The notes: generated by a model from the sequence alone, not told the origin. A stretch of DNA of 64,000 nucleotides from Victivallales bacterium (GCA_017535315.1 JAFXUD010000076.1:1-64000); one strand, 5' to 3'; numbered from the stretch's first letter, positions 43,506-52,811 are shown. Program-made: numbers and translations.

Positions 43506-45695
43506 TTATTTCCCCTTGATTTTGCTACGGCGGCGCACCTGCCTAGTCTTGGAGAATCCCCCCATGAGGTCGCGCGCGTTGGCATCGGGGTCATTGTCCA
43601 AAGTCAGCACCAAATCAATCGAGACAGGTCCAGGATGCACATCGGTTTCCCTGCGGGAGGCCATCAGCTTTGGCAGGAACTTTGTACCATTGAAGTTCCC
43701 TGTTTCCTTGATTTCCTGGGCAACGGCCATCAGTGACATCATCTGTGCAACCTGCCCAGACATCGTGAAACAGTAGTTTTCCAGATTGTCACGAAAATAG
43801 GAAACGTATGCAGCAGGATTCGGCAAAAGCGACGAGGAGGGAAAGTCGATGGAAGCCTGCACCTGGAACATCAGCACGGGCATTGCCTCCTGGAGCTGCT
43901 CTTGCGCCAGCATTGGCTTATCATAGCTTCGCAGCTTTCGCGACAGGACTGCCAAGAGCCAACTGCGTTCTGCCGCCGTCGTGCAACCAGGACGGCGTTT
44001 CACACTGCCATAGTAATCAGGGTAAAGGGGGGCTGTATCGGTGGCGGTACTTACGGCAAAGCCAAGTTTCCGAAGCGACAAGGTATATTCCTTGTCTGTA
44101 CGGTCTGAACTGGCCAGCGCCTCGGCAAACCAGGGACTGGTATTGACGCTCTCCATCGGGGGCTTGGCCAATTTCAGTTCCATCAGGGTATTCAAGGCAT
44201 CATCTTTCTTGAGTTCTGGCTTTCCAAGGGCTTCTGCGGTCTTGTTCAAGGCCAGAATGGCAAGTGCGGTCTCTTCGACATTGGCAAACATCTCCTGATT
44301 TTCATCCAATGCGTTTTTGCCTGTTTTCCAGTAGCGTGCGTAGGCGAAATCGCAACCTGTCTCCAATTGAGCGGCAAGATGGGAAGCAAGGTTCAGAATC
44401 ACTGTGTCCTGTGCCTCCATCGTCTGGATTCCGTTTTCCTTCATCTCCAGAAGTGCGAGGCATGTTAACGCATTCGTTGAAAGAAGCGCCACCTTGTCTG
44501 GGAGCTGATGAGAGCTTTCAGGAAGCTCCTCGTCTTCCACAACAGCAACACGTCCATCTCTGCTCTTTCTCATCGATGCTAAAATGGGTTTGAGTGCCTT
44601 AAGAGCAGCATCATTGTAAGCAGGATTATTGGTTACACGTGCTAAACGGCAAAGTGCAATGGCCAGTTCAGCCTTGACCTCAAGCGATTCGTCTCCACGC
44701 ACTCCTCCCTGTTCCGTCTCCTCTTTGGCGCGTTTCTTCTTTTCGCTCTTGGTCATGTTCTTTTCACGATAGGTCGAAAGCCATTCTGGCACCGGTGGCG
44801 GGAAAGCACCCTCGTCCGTCAGGCGCGCAGCAATCCTGTCGGCACAACGCGATGCCAGATTCACGCAGAGTTCAGTCGTGGGAAGCTCATTCTGCAACGT
44901 GTGCCCACGATACAACCTCACCGTGGTTGCACCATCGCTATAGAAAGAATCGGTTTCAAAGAGGCAAATGCGGTGCCCTGCATCGACGGCGCAGAGCTTC
45001 ATCCACATCTTGAGGGCTGGCCAGTTGTAAGTCTCGGAGATGAGATTCCCCACCTGCTGCGTGTTGATATGGGCGGTGTCGTCCAGGATGTTGCGCGCCG
45101 TCACCTGGCTTGGCGTAAATGCAAAACCCAAATCAGGTCCAAAGGCGAATCCGACAAGACAGCCTAGCGCGATGCGGGAACGCCTCACGGAAAACCCAAA
45201 TGTGGGCTTTGCTGCCTGTACCACTTCCAGTCGCAGCCAGTTCCATTGCGTGGGATTCTCCTTCCGTTCCAGCCATTCCTGCGGAATAGTCTGCCCTGTT
45301 TTCTGCATATCTCCTATTGTCGCATCTGCCAGTTTGATTGTCTCACTGGCAAACACTGGCTCGTTGGACAGAAGAATATCCACCGCGCTGGTTAAAGCAT
45401 TGCGGAAGCTGCGCCCCGTGCCAAAATAGGTTCTTCCAGGCCATTTTTCACCTCCGATGGTAATAAAGACAACCCGCGCCAGATTGTCCTCAGGGGCAAG
45501 CAAACCAATCTGCTTTGCATCGGACTTCCCCTTCAGTGCCTCACGGAGAGCGGATGTCAAGTCGCAGAGTTCCTGCTGGCTTAGGCCTGCAGGAATACGC
45601 ACGTGGTCAAACCAGGGGCGCGAAGGCATCGCCGTGTCCAGCTGGCTCCATGCACAGACGACGATGGTAAATAATAATGGCAGGATTCTTTTCAT
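43506..45695 (-). CDS. unknown secreted protein
   Basis: This 729-residue protein has a signal peptide (MKRILPLLFTIVVCAWS, cleavage about residue 20). No domain is recognised. Visible features are an N-terminal 270-residue region of mixed fold with FGTGRSFRNALTSAVDILL, a Lys/Glu-rich linker at about 310-335, and a helical repeat-like region at about 340-690 (SLEVKAELAIALCRLARV, ETALAILALNKTAEALGK). The pattern suggests an alpha/alpha-toroid or prenyltransferase-like helical bundle. The C-terminal tail is basic (RQVRRRSKIKGK). It is upstream of pyrC in the same direction, with a six-base gap. Confidence 0.6.
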   Translation of the reverse strand: MKRILPLLFTIVVCAWSQLDTAMPSRPWFDHVRIPAGLSQQELCDLTSALREALKGKSDAKQIGLLAPEDNLARVVFITIGGEKWPGRTYFGTGRSFRNALTSAVDILLSNEPVFASETIKLADATIGDMQKTGQTIPQEWLERKENPTQWNWLRLEVVQAAKPTFGFSVRRSRIALGCLVGFAFGPDLGFAFTPSQVTARNILDDTAHINTQQVGNLISETYNWPALKMWMKLCAVDAGHRICLFETDSFYSDGATTVRLYRGHTLQNELPTTELCVNLASRCADRIAARLTDEGAFPPPVPEWLSTYREKNMTKSEKKKRAKEETEQGGVRGDESLEVKAELAIALCRLARVTNNPAYNDAALKALKPILASMRKSRDGRVAVVEDEELPESSHQLPDKVALLSTNALTCLALLEMKENGIQTMEAQDTVILNLASHLAAQLETGCDFAYARYWKTGKNALDENQEMFANVEETALAILALNKTAEALGKPELKKDDALNTLMELKLAKPPMESVNTSPWFAEALASSDRTDKEYTLSLRKLGFAVSTATDTAPLYPDYYGSVKRRPGCTTAAERSWLLAVLSRKLRSYDKPMLAQEQLQEAMPVLMFQVQASIDFPSSSLLPNPAAYVSYFRDNLENYCFTMSGQVAQMMSLMAVAQEIKETGNFNGTKFLPKLMASRRETDVHPGPVSIDLVLTLDNDPDANARDLMGGFSKTRQVRRRSKIKGK

Positions 45696-45747
45696 GGCAT
45701 TAACATAAACACATCAGACAACGCTCTTTTCCCAAAGAAGGGTTAAT

Positions 45748-45772
45748 AATCTAGACAATCTAGACAATCTAG
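45748..45772. repeat. CTAGACAAT short tandem array
   Basis: ATCTAGACA repeats with a period of nine bases (three units). Similar TCTAGA-rich runs are at 55285 and 62004. All lie in short intergenic spacers. Confidence 0.7.
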
Positions 45773-45798
45773 GCCCCCTCCTCATGGGGAACAGAACA

Positions 45799-46587
45799 CT
45801 AAACAAATCTCTTCAGGAACTTCGCGGCCTCCAGAGCCATCTCTTCGGAGCGTCCGTCCGTCGGGCGTGGTTCCAGTTCATTAACATAGCCGTCGAAACC
45901 GACATTCCGCAGAGCCTTGAAGAAGGTCCCAAAGGGAATGCAGTCGTTTTCGTCGTATGGGACGCGCGTGTAGCTGACAGAACGTCCATCCTTCAACTTC
46001 AAGGTCTTCACCCCGCCAGGACACACTGTCAGCGTCTGGACATGAACACCAGCGATAGCCCCGCGCAGAGGCTCCAGCATGTTCTCAGTGAACTCCAGTC
46101 CCGCCAAAGCAAAGTTGGCAGGTTCGGGTACAAGGCCAAAGTTGGGTTCGCCAATCTGAGCAACCACCTCCGCCCCTCCAACAATTGTCTCAAAGGGGCT
46201 GTTTGTATGCATCTGGTACTGGATGCGAAGCCCAAGCGGTGCAACAAGCTGCGAGGCACGCTTCAAAACAGCCACATCGGCTGCCATGCGGATGCCGTGG
46301 GCCCCAAGGTTCTTTAACGATTTTGCGAAGGCGACAAAGCCCTGTTCGTCTTCTGCCGTCACCAAAGGTCCATTGAACTGGCCTGCAAAAACATCGAGTT
46401 TAAGCCTGGTGAGGGATGTCTTAATCTCCTGCAATTCATCTGCTGAAGTGGTCGGCTTCACCTGCGAGGCACGCAAATCCACCGCCTCATAACCGCAGCG
46501 AGCAGCCATTTCCAGAAACTCAATGACGGAAATTGCGCTGGTCTTGCCATCCAACTCGACGATTCGACCTGACAATGAAAGCTTCAT
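45799..46587 (-). CDS. sugar phosphate isomerase/epimerase family protein
   Basis: This 262-residue TIM-barrel protein of the xylose-isomerase-like (AP endonuclease 2) superfamily has barrel strand ends including CGYEAVDLRAS, LDVFAGQFNGPL, LRIQYQMHTNSP, NFGLVPEPANF and VNELEPRP. Metal ligands would be Glu/Asp/His at the end of these strands, and EPRP near the C-terminus is typical. The specific isomerisation is unknown. GAGGAG precedes the ATG by seven bases. Its start lies 12 bases downstream of the prc stop (minus strand), so they are probably co-transcribed. Confidence 0.8.
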   Translation of the reverse strand: MKLSLSGRIVELDGKTSAISVIEFLEMAARCGYEAVDLRASQVKPTTSADELQEIKTSLTRLKLDVFAGQFNGPLVTAEDEQGFVAFAKSLKNLGAHGIRMAADVAVLKRASQLVAPLGLRIQYQMHTNSPFETIVGGAEVVAQIGEPNFGLVPEPANFALAGLEFTENMLEPLRGAIAGVHVQTLTVCPGGVKTLKLKDGRSVSYTRVPYDENDCIPFGTFFKALRNVGFDGYVNELEPRPTDGRSEEMALEAAKFLKRFV

Positions 46588-46599
46588 TTCATCACTCCT

Positions 46600-48849
46600 C
46601 TATTTTCTTATCTCTCGAATGTAATCAGCCATGATATTGACGGTTTCATCCAAGATGAAGTCATTGTTGGAATTATCCTCATCTTCGTCGTCCTCGTCTT
46701 TTTTCGCTGTTTTCCTGCTGTTTTTCTTTGTTGACTTCCTGCGGAATTGCTTGATAATCTTTTCCGCCTCGTCCTGCTGCTTGCGGAATGCACGGCGTCC
46801 CTCCAAATCCAAAGGAAGCTCTTTGATTTCATGGAACTTGCCGTACAGCTCGATCTCCTTGTGATAGGTCTGGAATTCGCCGTTTTCAGCACACCGTTTC
46901 TCTGAGGCGGCCTTCAAGGTGGGAAGCAAAGCCTCCACATCCTGATACTCCTTGTAGTTCATCGCGGGAATCTCATCCCAAGGAAGCACATGCGGAAGAC
47001 GCGCCTCCCCCAGCTCCATCTTGTCTGTGATGGATTCAAAGGCTATGTCCGACTTGACACCCTCCACCTGCGTGGAGCCGCCATTGATGCGGTAAAACTT
47101 GGCAATCGTCATCTTGATGGAGCCAAACTCCTTCTTGTTGATGTTCGGCAACTGTCTGCCTGAAATGACCCTGCTCAAATCAAAGACATTCTGTACGGTT
47201 CCTTTTCCATGCGTGATTCTGTCCCCCACAATCAACGCACGCTTGTGGTCCTGCAAGGTTGCCGCGACAATCTCCGATGCGGAGGCGCTAAAGCGGTCCA
47301 CCATGACGATAAGAGGCTGCGTATAATGATGGGATTCCGACTGCTTGTCATAGCGCTTGTCAATGGTTCCATTGGCATTGCGCACCTGGACAACCGCACC
47401 ATCCTCCACAAAGAGCCCTGCCAGACTGATGGCCTCGTCCAATGCTCCGCCGCCGTTGCTTCGCAAATCCATGATAATGCCGTCCAGAGAACCCTCACTT
47501 TCAGCCTTCTGAAGCAGCGCCAGCATGTCGCGGGTGGTACTCTTGTAGTCGGGTTTCCGCTTGTATTTCCCCTCGAAGTCGCAATAGAAGGAGGGAAGAT
47601 GCATAATCAGCACATGGGCCTCCTTGCCGCCCTCTATCGGTATCGTGCGCATCTCCGACTTCGCCTCAGATTCGGTGAGCTTCACCTCATCGCGAACGAT
47701 AGTGATAATGTTTCCCGTGCGGGAGCCTTCCTCCAGCACGGTCAAGTGAACCTTCGTTCCCTTTGGGCCACGAATCATGGAAACCACGCGGTTCAGTGGC
47801 ATTTCAATGACATCGACGGGCTCCTTGCCGTCCTGCGCGACGGCGATGATGCGGTCGTCCTTTTTCAGGCGTCCGTCCTTGTCGGCGGGGCCCCCTGGTA
47901 CCACTTCCACGATGGTGGTGTATCCGTCCTTGGTGGTCAAGGTGGCCCCGATGCCTTGGAGCGAAAGCCGCATGTCGATGTCAAAATCTTCTTTTGTGCG
48001 CGGCGCCATATAGCTTGAGTGCGGATCAAAGACCCCGCACAGCGCGGAAAGGAAGAATTCCAGTACCTCGCCTGCTTCCATCTCGCAGCGGCGCATAAAG
48101 CCCCGCGCATACATTCTTGCCTTCTCCTCCAGCTTTTCCTCCTCTGTCTTGACCTCTTTCGGCGGTTTTTTCTTTCCCGCCGCTATTTTTGCGTCATCGA
48201 CCTCTTTGTCGATCAAATCTTGCAACAAATCATTTTTCAGATATTTTCGCCAAAGATCACGCTGTTCTTCGACAGTTTTGGGAGGCTGTGCATCCTTGCG
48301 GTCCAAAACAATGCTTTCCTTGACCGTGAAATCCATCGGCTTTTTCAATTCATCTACGACAAACTGTGAACGCTCCTTCAGTCGTTCCAGAGAACGCGCA
48401 TAGACCTTGAAGGCAAAAGGGAGGTTGACCATACGCCTGTCTGGCATCCACAGGACGGTTTCATACGAGATGAACTCGTCAATATCGCTTTGCAAAAACA
48501 GGATGTGCTGCGAATCCAGAAGGCGCAGATACTCCTTGAACCACTGGCTGGAAATCGCAGGCGTGATGGATTGTGCCTTGTAGTGAAAACGACGCAGAAA
48601 ATCAACACAGGAGTTTGCTAGAATATACTGAGACCGGGTTGGGGTGTATCTTGGAATAGGAGTGGCCAGTATTTCCTCCACAGTCAGCTTCCTCTCCGAC
48701 GAGGTGTTATCGACTACCTTCATCGGCTGCTGTTCAGCAGGCGGAAGGGGTTTCACGACAGGCGGCAACGCCTCGGCTGGCTGTGAAAACAGGTTAGTAT
48801 AACTCCCAAACAGGAGAAGGACGAATATCCAGGCCATTGTCTTTTTCAT
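46600..48849 (-). CDS. prc: tail-specific (C-terminal processing) protease
   Basis: This 749-residue exported serine protease of family S41 begins with a signal peptide ending near residue 21. The order is an N-terminal helical region (about 55-220), a PDZ domain (about 300-390, GIGATLTTKDGYTTIVEVV), the S41 protease domain with catalytic Ser in DRFSASASEIVAA and Lys in THGKGTVQNVF, and a C-terminal DUF3340-like region. The tail is very Lys/Asp/Glu rich (KKDEDDEDEDNSNND). Length matches Prc rather than the smaller CtpA type. It degrades or processes periplasmic proteins and cell-wall hydrolases from their C-termini. Confidence 0.92.
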   Translation of the reverse strand: MKKTMAWIFVLLLFGSYTNLFSQPAEALPPVVKPLPPAEQQPMKVVDNTSSERKLTVEEILATPIPRYTPTRSQYILANSCVDFLRRFHYKAQSITPAISSQWFKEYLRLLDSQHILFLQSDIDEFISYETVLWMPDRRMVNLPFAFKVYARSLERLKERSQFVVDELKKPMDFTVKESIVLDRKDAQPPKTVEEQRDLWRKYLKNDLLQDLIDKEVDDAKIAAGKKKPPKEVKTEEEKLEEKARMYARGFMRRCEMEAGEVLEFFLSALCGVFDPHSSYMAPRTKEDFDIDMRLSLQGIGATLTTKDGYTTIVEVVPGGPADKDGRLKKDDRIIAVAQDGKEPVDVIEMPLNRVVSMIRGPKGTKVHLTVLEEGSRTGNIITIVRDEVKLTESEAKSEMRTIPIEGGKEAHVLIMHLPSFYCDFEGKYKRKPDYKSTTRDMLALLQKAESEGSLDGIIMDLRSNGGGALDEAISLAGLFVEDGAVVQVRNANGTIDKRYDKQSESHHYTQPLIVMVDRFSASASEIVAATLQDHKRALIVGDRITHGKGTVQNVFDLSRVISGRQLPNINKKEFGSIKMTIAKFYRINGGSTQVEGVKSDIAFESITDKMELGEARLPHVLPWDEIPAMNYKEYQDVEALLPTLKAASEKRCAENGEFQTYHKEIELYGKFHEIKELPLDLEGRRAFRKQQDEAEKIIKQFRRKSTKKNSRKTAKKDEDDEDEDNSNNDFILDETVNIMADYIREIRK

Positions 48850-48867
48850 TGATGTTTCCTATTTTAC

Positions 48868-48958
48868 GAGGTTATTTCAATACTCCCATCAAAATGCGCA
48901 TCGCCATGAACACATTAACGTTGACAATGGATTTCGCGCTAGTTTTTGAAAATACCTC
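48868..48958 (-). mobile_element. internally deleted MITE derivative (91 bp)
   Basis: Termini GAGGTTATTTCAATACT and AGTTTTTGAAAATACCTC match the 154-bp family. The interior keeps the CATGAACACATTAACGTTG stretch of copies B and C but has lost about 60 bases. The right end overlaps the 3' end of the DciA-like gene, so it supplies that gene's last codons and stop. Confidence 0.75.
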
Positions 48959-49439
48959 TTTCTTTTCGATTCGCACGAGCCGCCATAAAAGCAACCGCTT
49001 TGATGGCGCCATTGCTGTAGGCTTCCACCCTCCCCTGGATGATCTTGCTTTGGCTCTTCAGTATATATAACCATGTTGATGCATATACCTCGATTCTCAG
49101 CAGGCTTCCACTGATAGCGCAAGGCTGGCACTGCTTAACATTCACTGCCCCCACAATGCTTTCCCAATCCTTCTTCAGGCTATCAAGAAGGCTGATTTGC
49201 TGTACGGAGACCGACGAGACAATAGAGGCCGCAACACTGCCGATGGCAACGGGCTCGGGACGAAACGATGCAAAGACCTCGGCGCGCCGTTCCTCGCCAA
49301 CCCAATCCTCAATTACAGCTTCGCGCTCACGTTCTCGGGCAGAGGGAATTCCATAGAACTCCCCCGCCTGGCGATTGTCCTTGCGTGACAGCCAGCCATT
49401 TCTCTTCAGATGAAGGCTTTTCAGTTTTTCATCTTCCAT
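48939..49439 (-). CDS. DUF721/DciA-like protein
   Basis: In this 166-residue protein the C-terminal part (about 84-155) fits DUF721: LKKDWESIVGAVNVKQCQP, GSLLRIEVYASTWLYILKSQ and the basic helical end. DUF721 proteins include DciA, which loads the replicative helicase in bacteria without DnaC/DnaI; others have unknown roles. An N-terminal region of about 80 residues is charged and less conserved. The last residues (RKERGIFKN) and stop come from a truncated mobile element, so the natural C-terminus may be longer. It is last in a close minus-strand series after yggS (18-base gap). Confidence 0.7.
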   Translation of the reverse strand: MEDEKLKSLHLKRNGWLSRKDNRQAGEFYGIPSAREREREAVIEDWVGEERRAEVFASFRPEPVAIGSVAASIVSSVSVQQISLLDSLKKDWESIVGAVNVKQCQPCAISGSLLRIEVYASTWLYILKSQSKIIQGRVEAYSNGAIKAVAFMAARANRKERGIFKN

Positions 49440-49457
49440 TCCTTCCCCTCTAAAAAG

Positions 49458-50138
49458 CTATTTGGAGTAGTCCCTGTGTCCAAAAATGGCTGTGCCGACG
49501 CGAACCATCGTGGCCCCCTCGGCAACAGCTATCTCGAAATCACCTGACATCCCCATGGAGAGTTCAGGCAGGCGAAGACCACTTTTAGCCTCCATCTCGT
49601 CCCGCAGCTTCCGAAGCCCGCCGAAGATGCGGTGCAGCTCCGCTTCGGAAGCACCTAACGGCGCGACCGTCATGAAGCCAGCCAGCATTGGAGTCGGACA
49701 GCCTTCCAGCACGAGAGGCACATCGGAGGGCGTTAACCCGAACTTGCTCTCTTCGCCAGAGATGTTCACCTCCAGCAAAAGTTTCGGCGACACGCCCAGC
49801 TCGCCCGCGATTCTGACCGTGCGCTGAAGCAACGCCAGCGAATCAATGGAGTGAATCCAGGCAGCGTGCTCCAGGGCCGCACGTACCTTGTTCTGCTGCA
49901 AATGGCCAATGAGATGCCATTCGATGTCCGCTGGCAGTTTTGGAGCCTTCTCGGAAAGCTCCTGCACGCGATTTTCACCAAACGCGTGCTGCCCGCAGCG
50001 ATACGCCTCCGCCGCACATTCCGCAGGGAAGGTCTTGCTAACCGCGATGAGGCGTGCGTCTCCTTCAGCGCGACCAGCCGCCTTCAATGCGGCGGCCAGC
50101 CGTGCCTTGACTTCTGCGAGACCACTTTCGATGCTCAT
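49458..50138 (-). CDS. PLP homeostasis protein, YggS family
   Basis: This 226-residue PLP-binding barrel protein of the YggS/PROSC family shows LIAVSKTFPAE, where Lys34 would bind PLP, HAFGENRVQE, WHLIGHLQQNK, LLLEVNISGEESKFG and ELSMGMSGDFEIA, with VRVGTAIFG near the end. Members maintain the free PLP pool and have no proven catalytic activity. Its start is three bases after the stop of the sugar isomerase upstream, indicating a shared transcript and probable coupling. Confidence 0.92.
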   Translation of the reverse strand: MSIESGLAEVKARLAAALKAAGRAEGDARLIAVSKTFPAECAAEAYRCGQHAFGENRVQELSEKAPKLPADIEWHLIGHLQQNKVRAALEHAAWIHSIDSLALLQRTVRIAGELGVSPKLLLEVNISGEESKFGLTPSDVPLVLEGCPTPMLAGFMTVAPLGASEAELHRIFGGLRKLRDEMEAKSGLRLPELSMGMSGDFEIAVAEGATMVRVGTAIFGHRDYSK

Positions 50139-50141
50139 TGT

Positions 50142-51017
50142 TTACGCCTTCTTGATTTCGGCAACCATCGCCATGATGCGCTTGCCATATTCAACATAGT
50201 TGTCGTACATCGCCTGCGGGTCCGCCTTGATGGAGGCGTCGTGGAAGACCACCTGCATGTGGGGCTCGATGGAGATACCGCCGTCATAGCCGCGTGCAAA
50301 GGCGTCGGTGAGAATCTTCTTCACATCGCCGTTGCCTTCGCCTGGCCACGTGCAAATCAGGTCTTTGCGCTCGGGGCTATAGTGGCCGTCCTTGATGTGG
50401 ATGTAGGCGACTGCCTCCTTGACGTGGTCGTAGAACTCCCAGCTGGACTGCTTGGGATAGGGCTTCGCTTTCGCCTTGTCATCGTTGCCGACGCAGTTGC
50501 CCGTGTCGAAGACCAGCTTCAAGCCAGGAACGTTCTCCAGCAGCTCCAGCGTGAAGGGCCAGCCCATGCCGCCGTAGTTCATGCAGTTCTCGTGGACAGG
50601 CTGGATGCCCGCGTCCAGGAAGCGCTTGGTGACTTCGCGCAGGCGGCGGAAGCGCTCGTCCTGCATCTGGTCGTGCGGGTCGCGGTCATCCATACGCGCA
50701 TAGCTCATAATGCGAATGAGCTTGGAACCAAGCCGCTGCATGCGCGGGATGGCGCGCTTGATTTCCTCAAGTGTGATGTCGAAGGGATCCGTGATCTTCT
50801 TGGCCCAGTTGCAAATCGTCGAACCAAAGCAGTTGACATGGATGCCAGCGGCATCCAAAGCGTCCGCCACTTGGTTGAACTTGTCTTCGGGAAGGTCGTG
50901 GATGTTCACGCCGTCAATGGCGCGCGATTCGATATTGGTCCACCCCAGTTCCTTTGTCGCCTTAATCTGCCCTTCAAGGCCCTTGGATGCTTCATCTGCA
51001 AAACCTGTGAAATACAT
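50142..51017 (-). CDS. sugar phosphate isomerase/epimerase family protein
   Basis: This 291-residue xylose-isomerase-like TIM-barrel protein has strand ends WTNIESRAID, IHVNCFGSTI, LIRIMSYARM, PVHENCMNYGG, LKLVFDTGNCV, VAYIHIKDGHY and GGISIEPHMQV. Glu/Asp/His residues at these ends would bind a divalent metal. The ATG at 51017 is chosen because AAGGAG lies six bases upstream; the longer frame to 51224 overlaps the next gene and is rejected. Its neighbours (an enolase-superfamily enzyme and a UDP-sugar epimerase) suggest an aldose or acid-sugar pathway. Specific activity unknown. Confidence 0.82.
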   Translation of the reverse strand: MYFTGFADEASKGLEGQIKATKELGWTNIESRAIDGVNIHDLPEDKFNQVADALDAAGIHVNCFGSTICNWAKKITDPFDITLEEIKRAIPRMQRLGSKLIRIMSYARMDDRDPHDQMQDERFRRLREVTKRFLDAGIQPVHENCMNYGGMGWPFTLELLENVPGLKLVFDTGNCVGNDDKAKAKPYPKQSSWEFYDHVKEAVAYIHIKDGHYSPERKDLICTWPGEGNGDVKKILTDAFARGYDGGISIEPHMQVVFHDASIKADPQAMYDNYVEYGKRIMAMVAEIKKA

Positions 51018-51051
51018 GTTGAACTCCTTGTGGTTGCGCGGAAAAACCGCT

Positions 51052-52347
51052 TTATTTGAACACCAGTTGCGTATAATGCTGCGTATCCTGCATAATGCCT
51101 GCAGATTCGGCGTAGAAATCGTCGTTGAGGGAGAAGCAGCCGCCCTCCACCTTGGACCAAGGCGCATTCGGGTGGGAGTGGTAGCTGCCCATCGTAGCCC
51201 AGTTCTTGTAGTTCTGGTGGCCATTGGTCTCCACCACGCCCACCTTCATACCAGGCAGGGCACCAATGCGAGCCGCAAAACTCTTGTTCCAATCGACCTG
51301 GATAGGGCCAACAGTCAAATCCGCACAGAACATCGGAACCTTGCTGCGTGCAGCCACCTCAGCTATCTTCAGCGTCATACTCAGGGTCTTGGCGATGGGC
51401 TTCAGCGCGATGGCGGAATAGCCCAACTCAATGCGCTGGGCAACGTCATGATCACAGTGCGCGCTTTCATCGGCTGCGACGCGCACGCCAAGGTCGCCCA
51501 CATTGGCGAGGTAGTCTTCGGGGAATGGCTCCTCGATGATGGCAATTTGGTCAAAGCAGCCAATCTTGCGGCAATGGTCAAGGAACCGCTCCAGACGTTC
51601 TTTGGAATCATAACGCCCATTGGCATCAAAGTAATAGGGGATTTTGCCGTTTTCGGTATAGGGGGTCTCGCGGCTGCCGATGGCCTTGTGGATAGCCTCG
51701 ACACGCGCCATGTCCCATTGAAGCATCTTCTCGCGGTCACCGTCCTTGTCGGGGTCGGAACCGATTTTGACCTTCAGGAAGAAGTAGCCCTCCTCGACGT
51801 GACGCACAATCTCCTCCATCGGAATGGCATACGCCATAAGCGGGATGGAGGCCAGCTTACGGTGGCGCGAAGAGAGTATCGGACGGTACTGCGCGGGTAT
51901 CATCTCGTCAAAGCTCTTGAAGCCGTGCTCACGTGCGTAGAGCAACCATGCAGCAGCATCGACACCCACCAACGAGTTCAGCGCAAAGGTCTGGCGCAGG
52001 TTCTTGTTCCCCGTCAAAACCTTGCCATACTCCCAGACAGGCTGAAGCAACTGCTCCAGAAGGTCAAACGGCGTTTCGAATGACATTCCCTTCGCCAGCT
52101 TCAGCGCATAGCTCGTCATCGCAAACATGATGGCGTTGCCAGCGGACTCGCTGTTGGAGGTGAAGATGCTGGCATCCGACCAGAGCACGCTCTGCGTGTT
52201 CAGGCCGATGGAGCGCACGCCATTTGTTGATTCCATCGCCGCGATGGATTGCCATATCTCCGACATGTAGCCGCCCTTGAATCCAAAGGGACGGATGAGT
52301 GGCTCACGCTCAAAATTGCAGTTCGTGTTCTTGATGGTGGTGGTCAT
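51052..52347 (-). CDS. enolase-superfamily (mandelate racemase-like) enzyme
   Basis: This 431-residue member of the enolase superfamily has barrel ends FFLKVKIGSD with a candidate KxK-type Lys, YYFDANGRYDSKE (Asp ligand), AIIEEPFPEDY (Glu ligand), RVAADESAH (Asp/Glu ligands) and AIALKPIAKT with the second Lys. The N-terminal capping region is present. Sugar-acid dehydratases and dipeptide epimerases share this layout. Without a second-shell comparison I cannot choose between them. AAGGAG lies eight bases before the ATG at 52347, and the previous gene's stop (52353) is five bases upstream. Confidence 0.8.
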   Translation of the reverse strand: MTTTIKNTNCNFEREPLIRPFGFKGGYMSEIWQSIAAMESTNGVRSIGLNTQSVLWSDASIFTSNSESAGNAIMFAMTSYALKLAKGMSFETPFDLLEQLLQPVWEYGKVLTGNKNLRQTFALNSLVGVDAAAWLLYAREHGFKSFDEMIPAQYRPILSSRHRKLASIPLMAYAIPMEEIVRHVEEGYFFLKVKIGSDPDKDGDREKMLQWDMARVEAIHKAIGSRETPYTENGKIPYYFDANGRYDSKERLERFLDHCRKIGCFDQIAIIEEPFPEDYLANVGDLGVRVAADESAHCDHDVAQRIELGYSAIALKPIAKTLSMTLKIAEVAARSKVPMFCADLTVGPIQVDWNKSFAARIGALPGMKVGVVETNGHQNYKNWATMGSYHSHPNAPWSKVEGGCFSLNDDFYAESAGIMQDTQHYTQLVFK

Positions 52348-52352
52348 AACTG

Positions 52353-52811
52353 TCACTCCTTGAGTTTTTCCGCCATGTTGTCCAGCGCTGGACGCATCAT
52401 GGCGAGGCAGTTCTTGCAGGATTCCAGATTGGAGCGCGGCTCGAATACATCCCGCAGCGTCTCAGGACGGTTAGGTAGCTGAGTCATGATGTGGATGAGC
52501 TTGCCACGTGCGGAGAAGAAGCTGTCCGAGACCTTTTTCAGCACGGCTGCGCTCAGGCAGACAATAAGATCGGAAGCACGCACGTCTTTCAAATCCAGTG
52601 GCTTTGCACCCAGCCAGCCGCAGTCATACCCCAGCTCGGTGATAACCTGCTGCGCAGCAGGCGGCATGCCGTCACCCTTGCGCACGCGAAGCCCCGCCGA
52701 CTGCACGTCAAACTCAGTAGCACCGAGACTTTTCAGCTTGCCCGCCAGATAGGCTGCCGCCATCTTGCTGGCAATGCGGTTCGATTCGCAGACAAAGATG
52801 ATGTGTACCAT
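52353..52811 (-). CDS. degenerate low-molecular-weight phosphatase-like protein
   Basis: This 152-residue protein of the LMW protein-tyrosine-phosphatase fold opens VHIIFVCESNRIASKMAAAY, corresponding to the usual VCxGNxCRSPMA P-loop. The Cys is kept but the catalytic Arg of Cx5R is replaced by Ala (VCESNRIAS). The late Asp-Pro that supplies the general acid reads FEP, giving Glu. It is therefore probably not an active phosphatase; sulfate/arsenate binding or a regulatory role is possible. The ATG at 52811 is chosen because a longer frame overlaps the epimerase gene. It sits between the epimerase (ten-base gap) and the enolase-superfamily gene. Confidence 0.72.
   Translation of the reverse strand: MVHIIFVCESNRIASKMAAAYLAGKLKSLGATEFDVQSAGLRVRKGDGMPPAAQQVITELGYDCGWLGAKPLDLKDVRASDLIVCLSAAVLKKVSDSFFSARGKLIHIMTQLPNRPETLRDVFEPRSNLESCKNCLAMMRPALDNMAEKLKE

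Noticed and set aside
50142-51224. longer form of the sugar isomerase
   Set aside because: The extra 69 residues overlap the enolase-superfamily gene and have no family similarity; ATG 51017 has AAGGAG.
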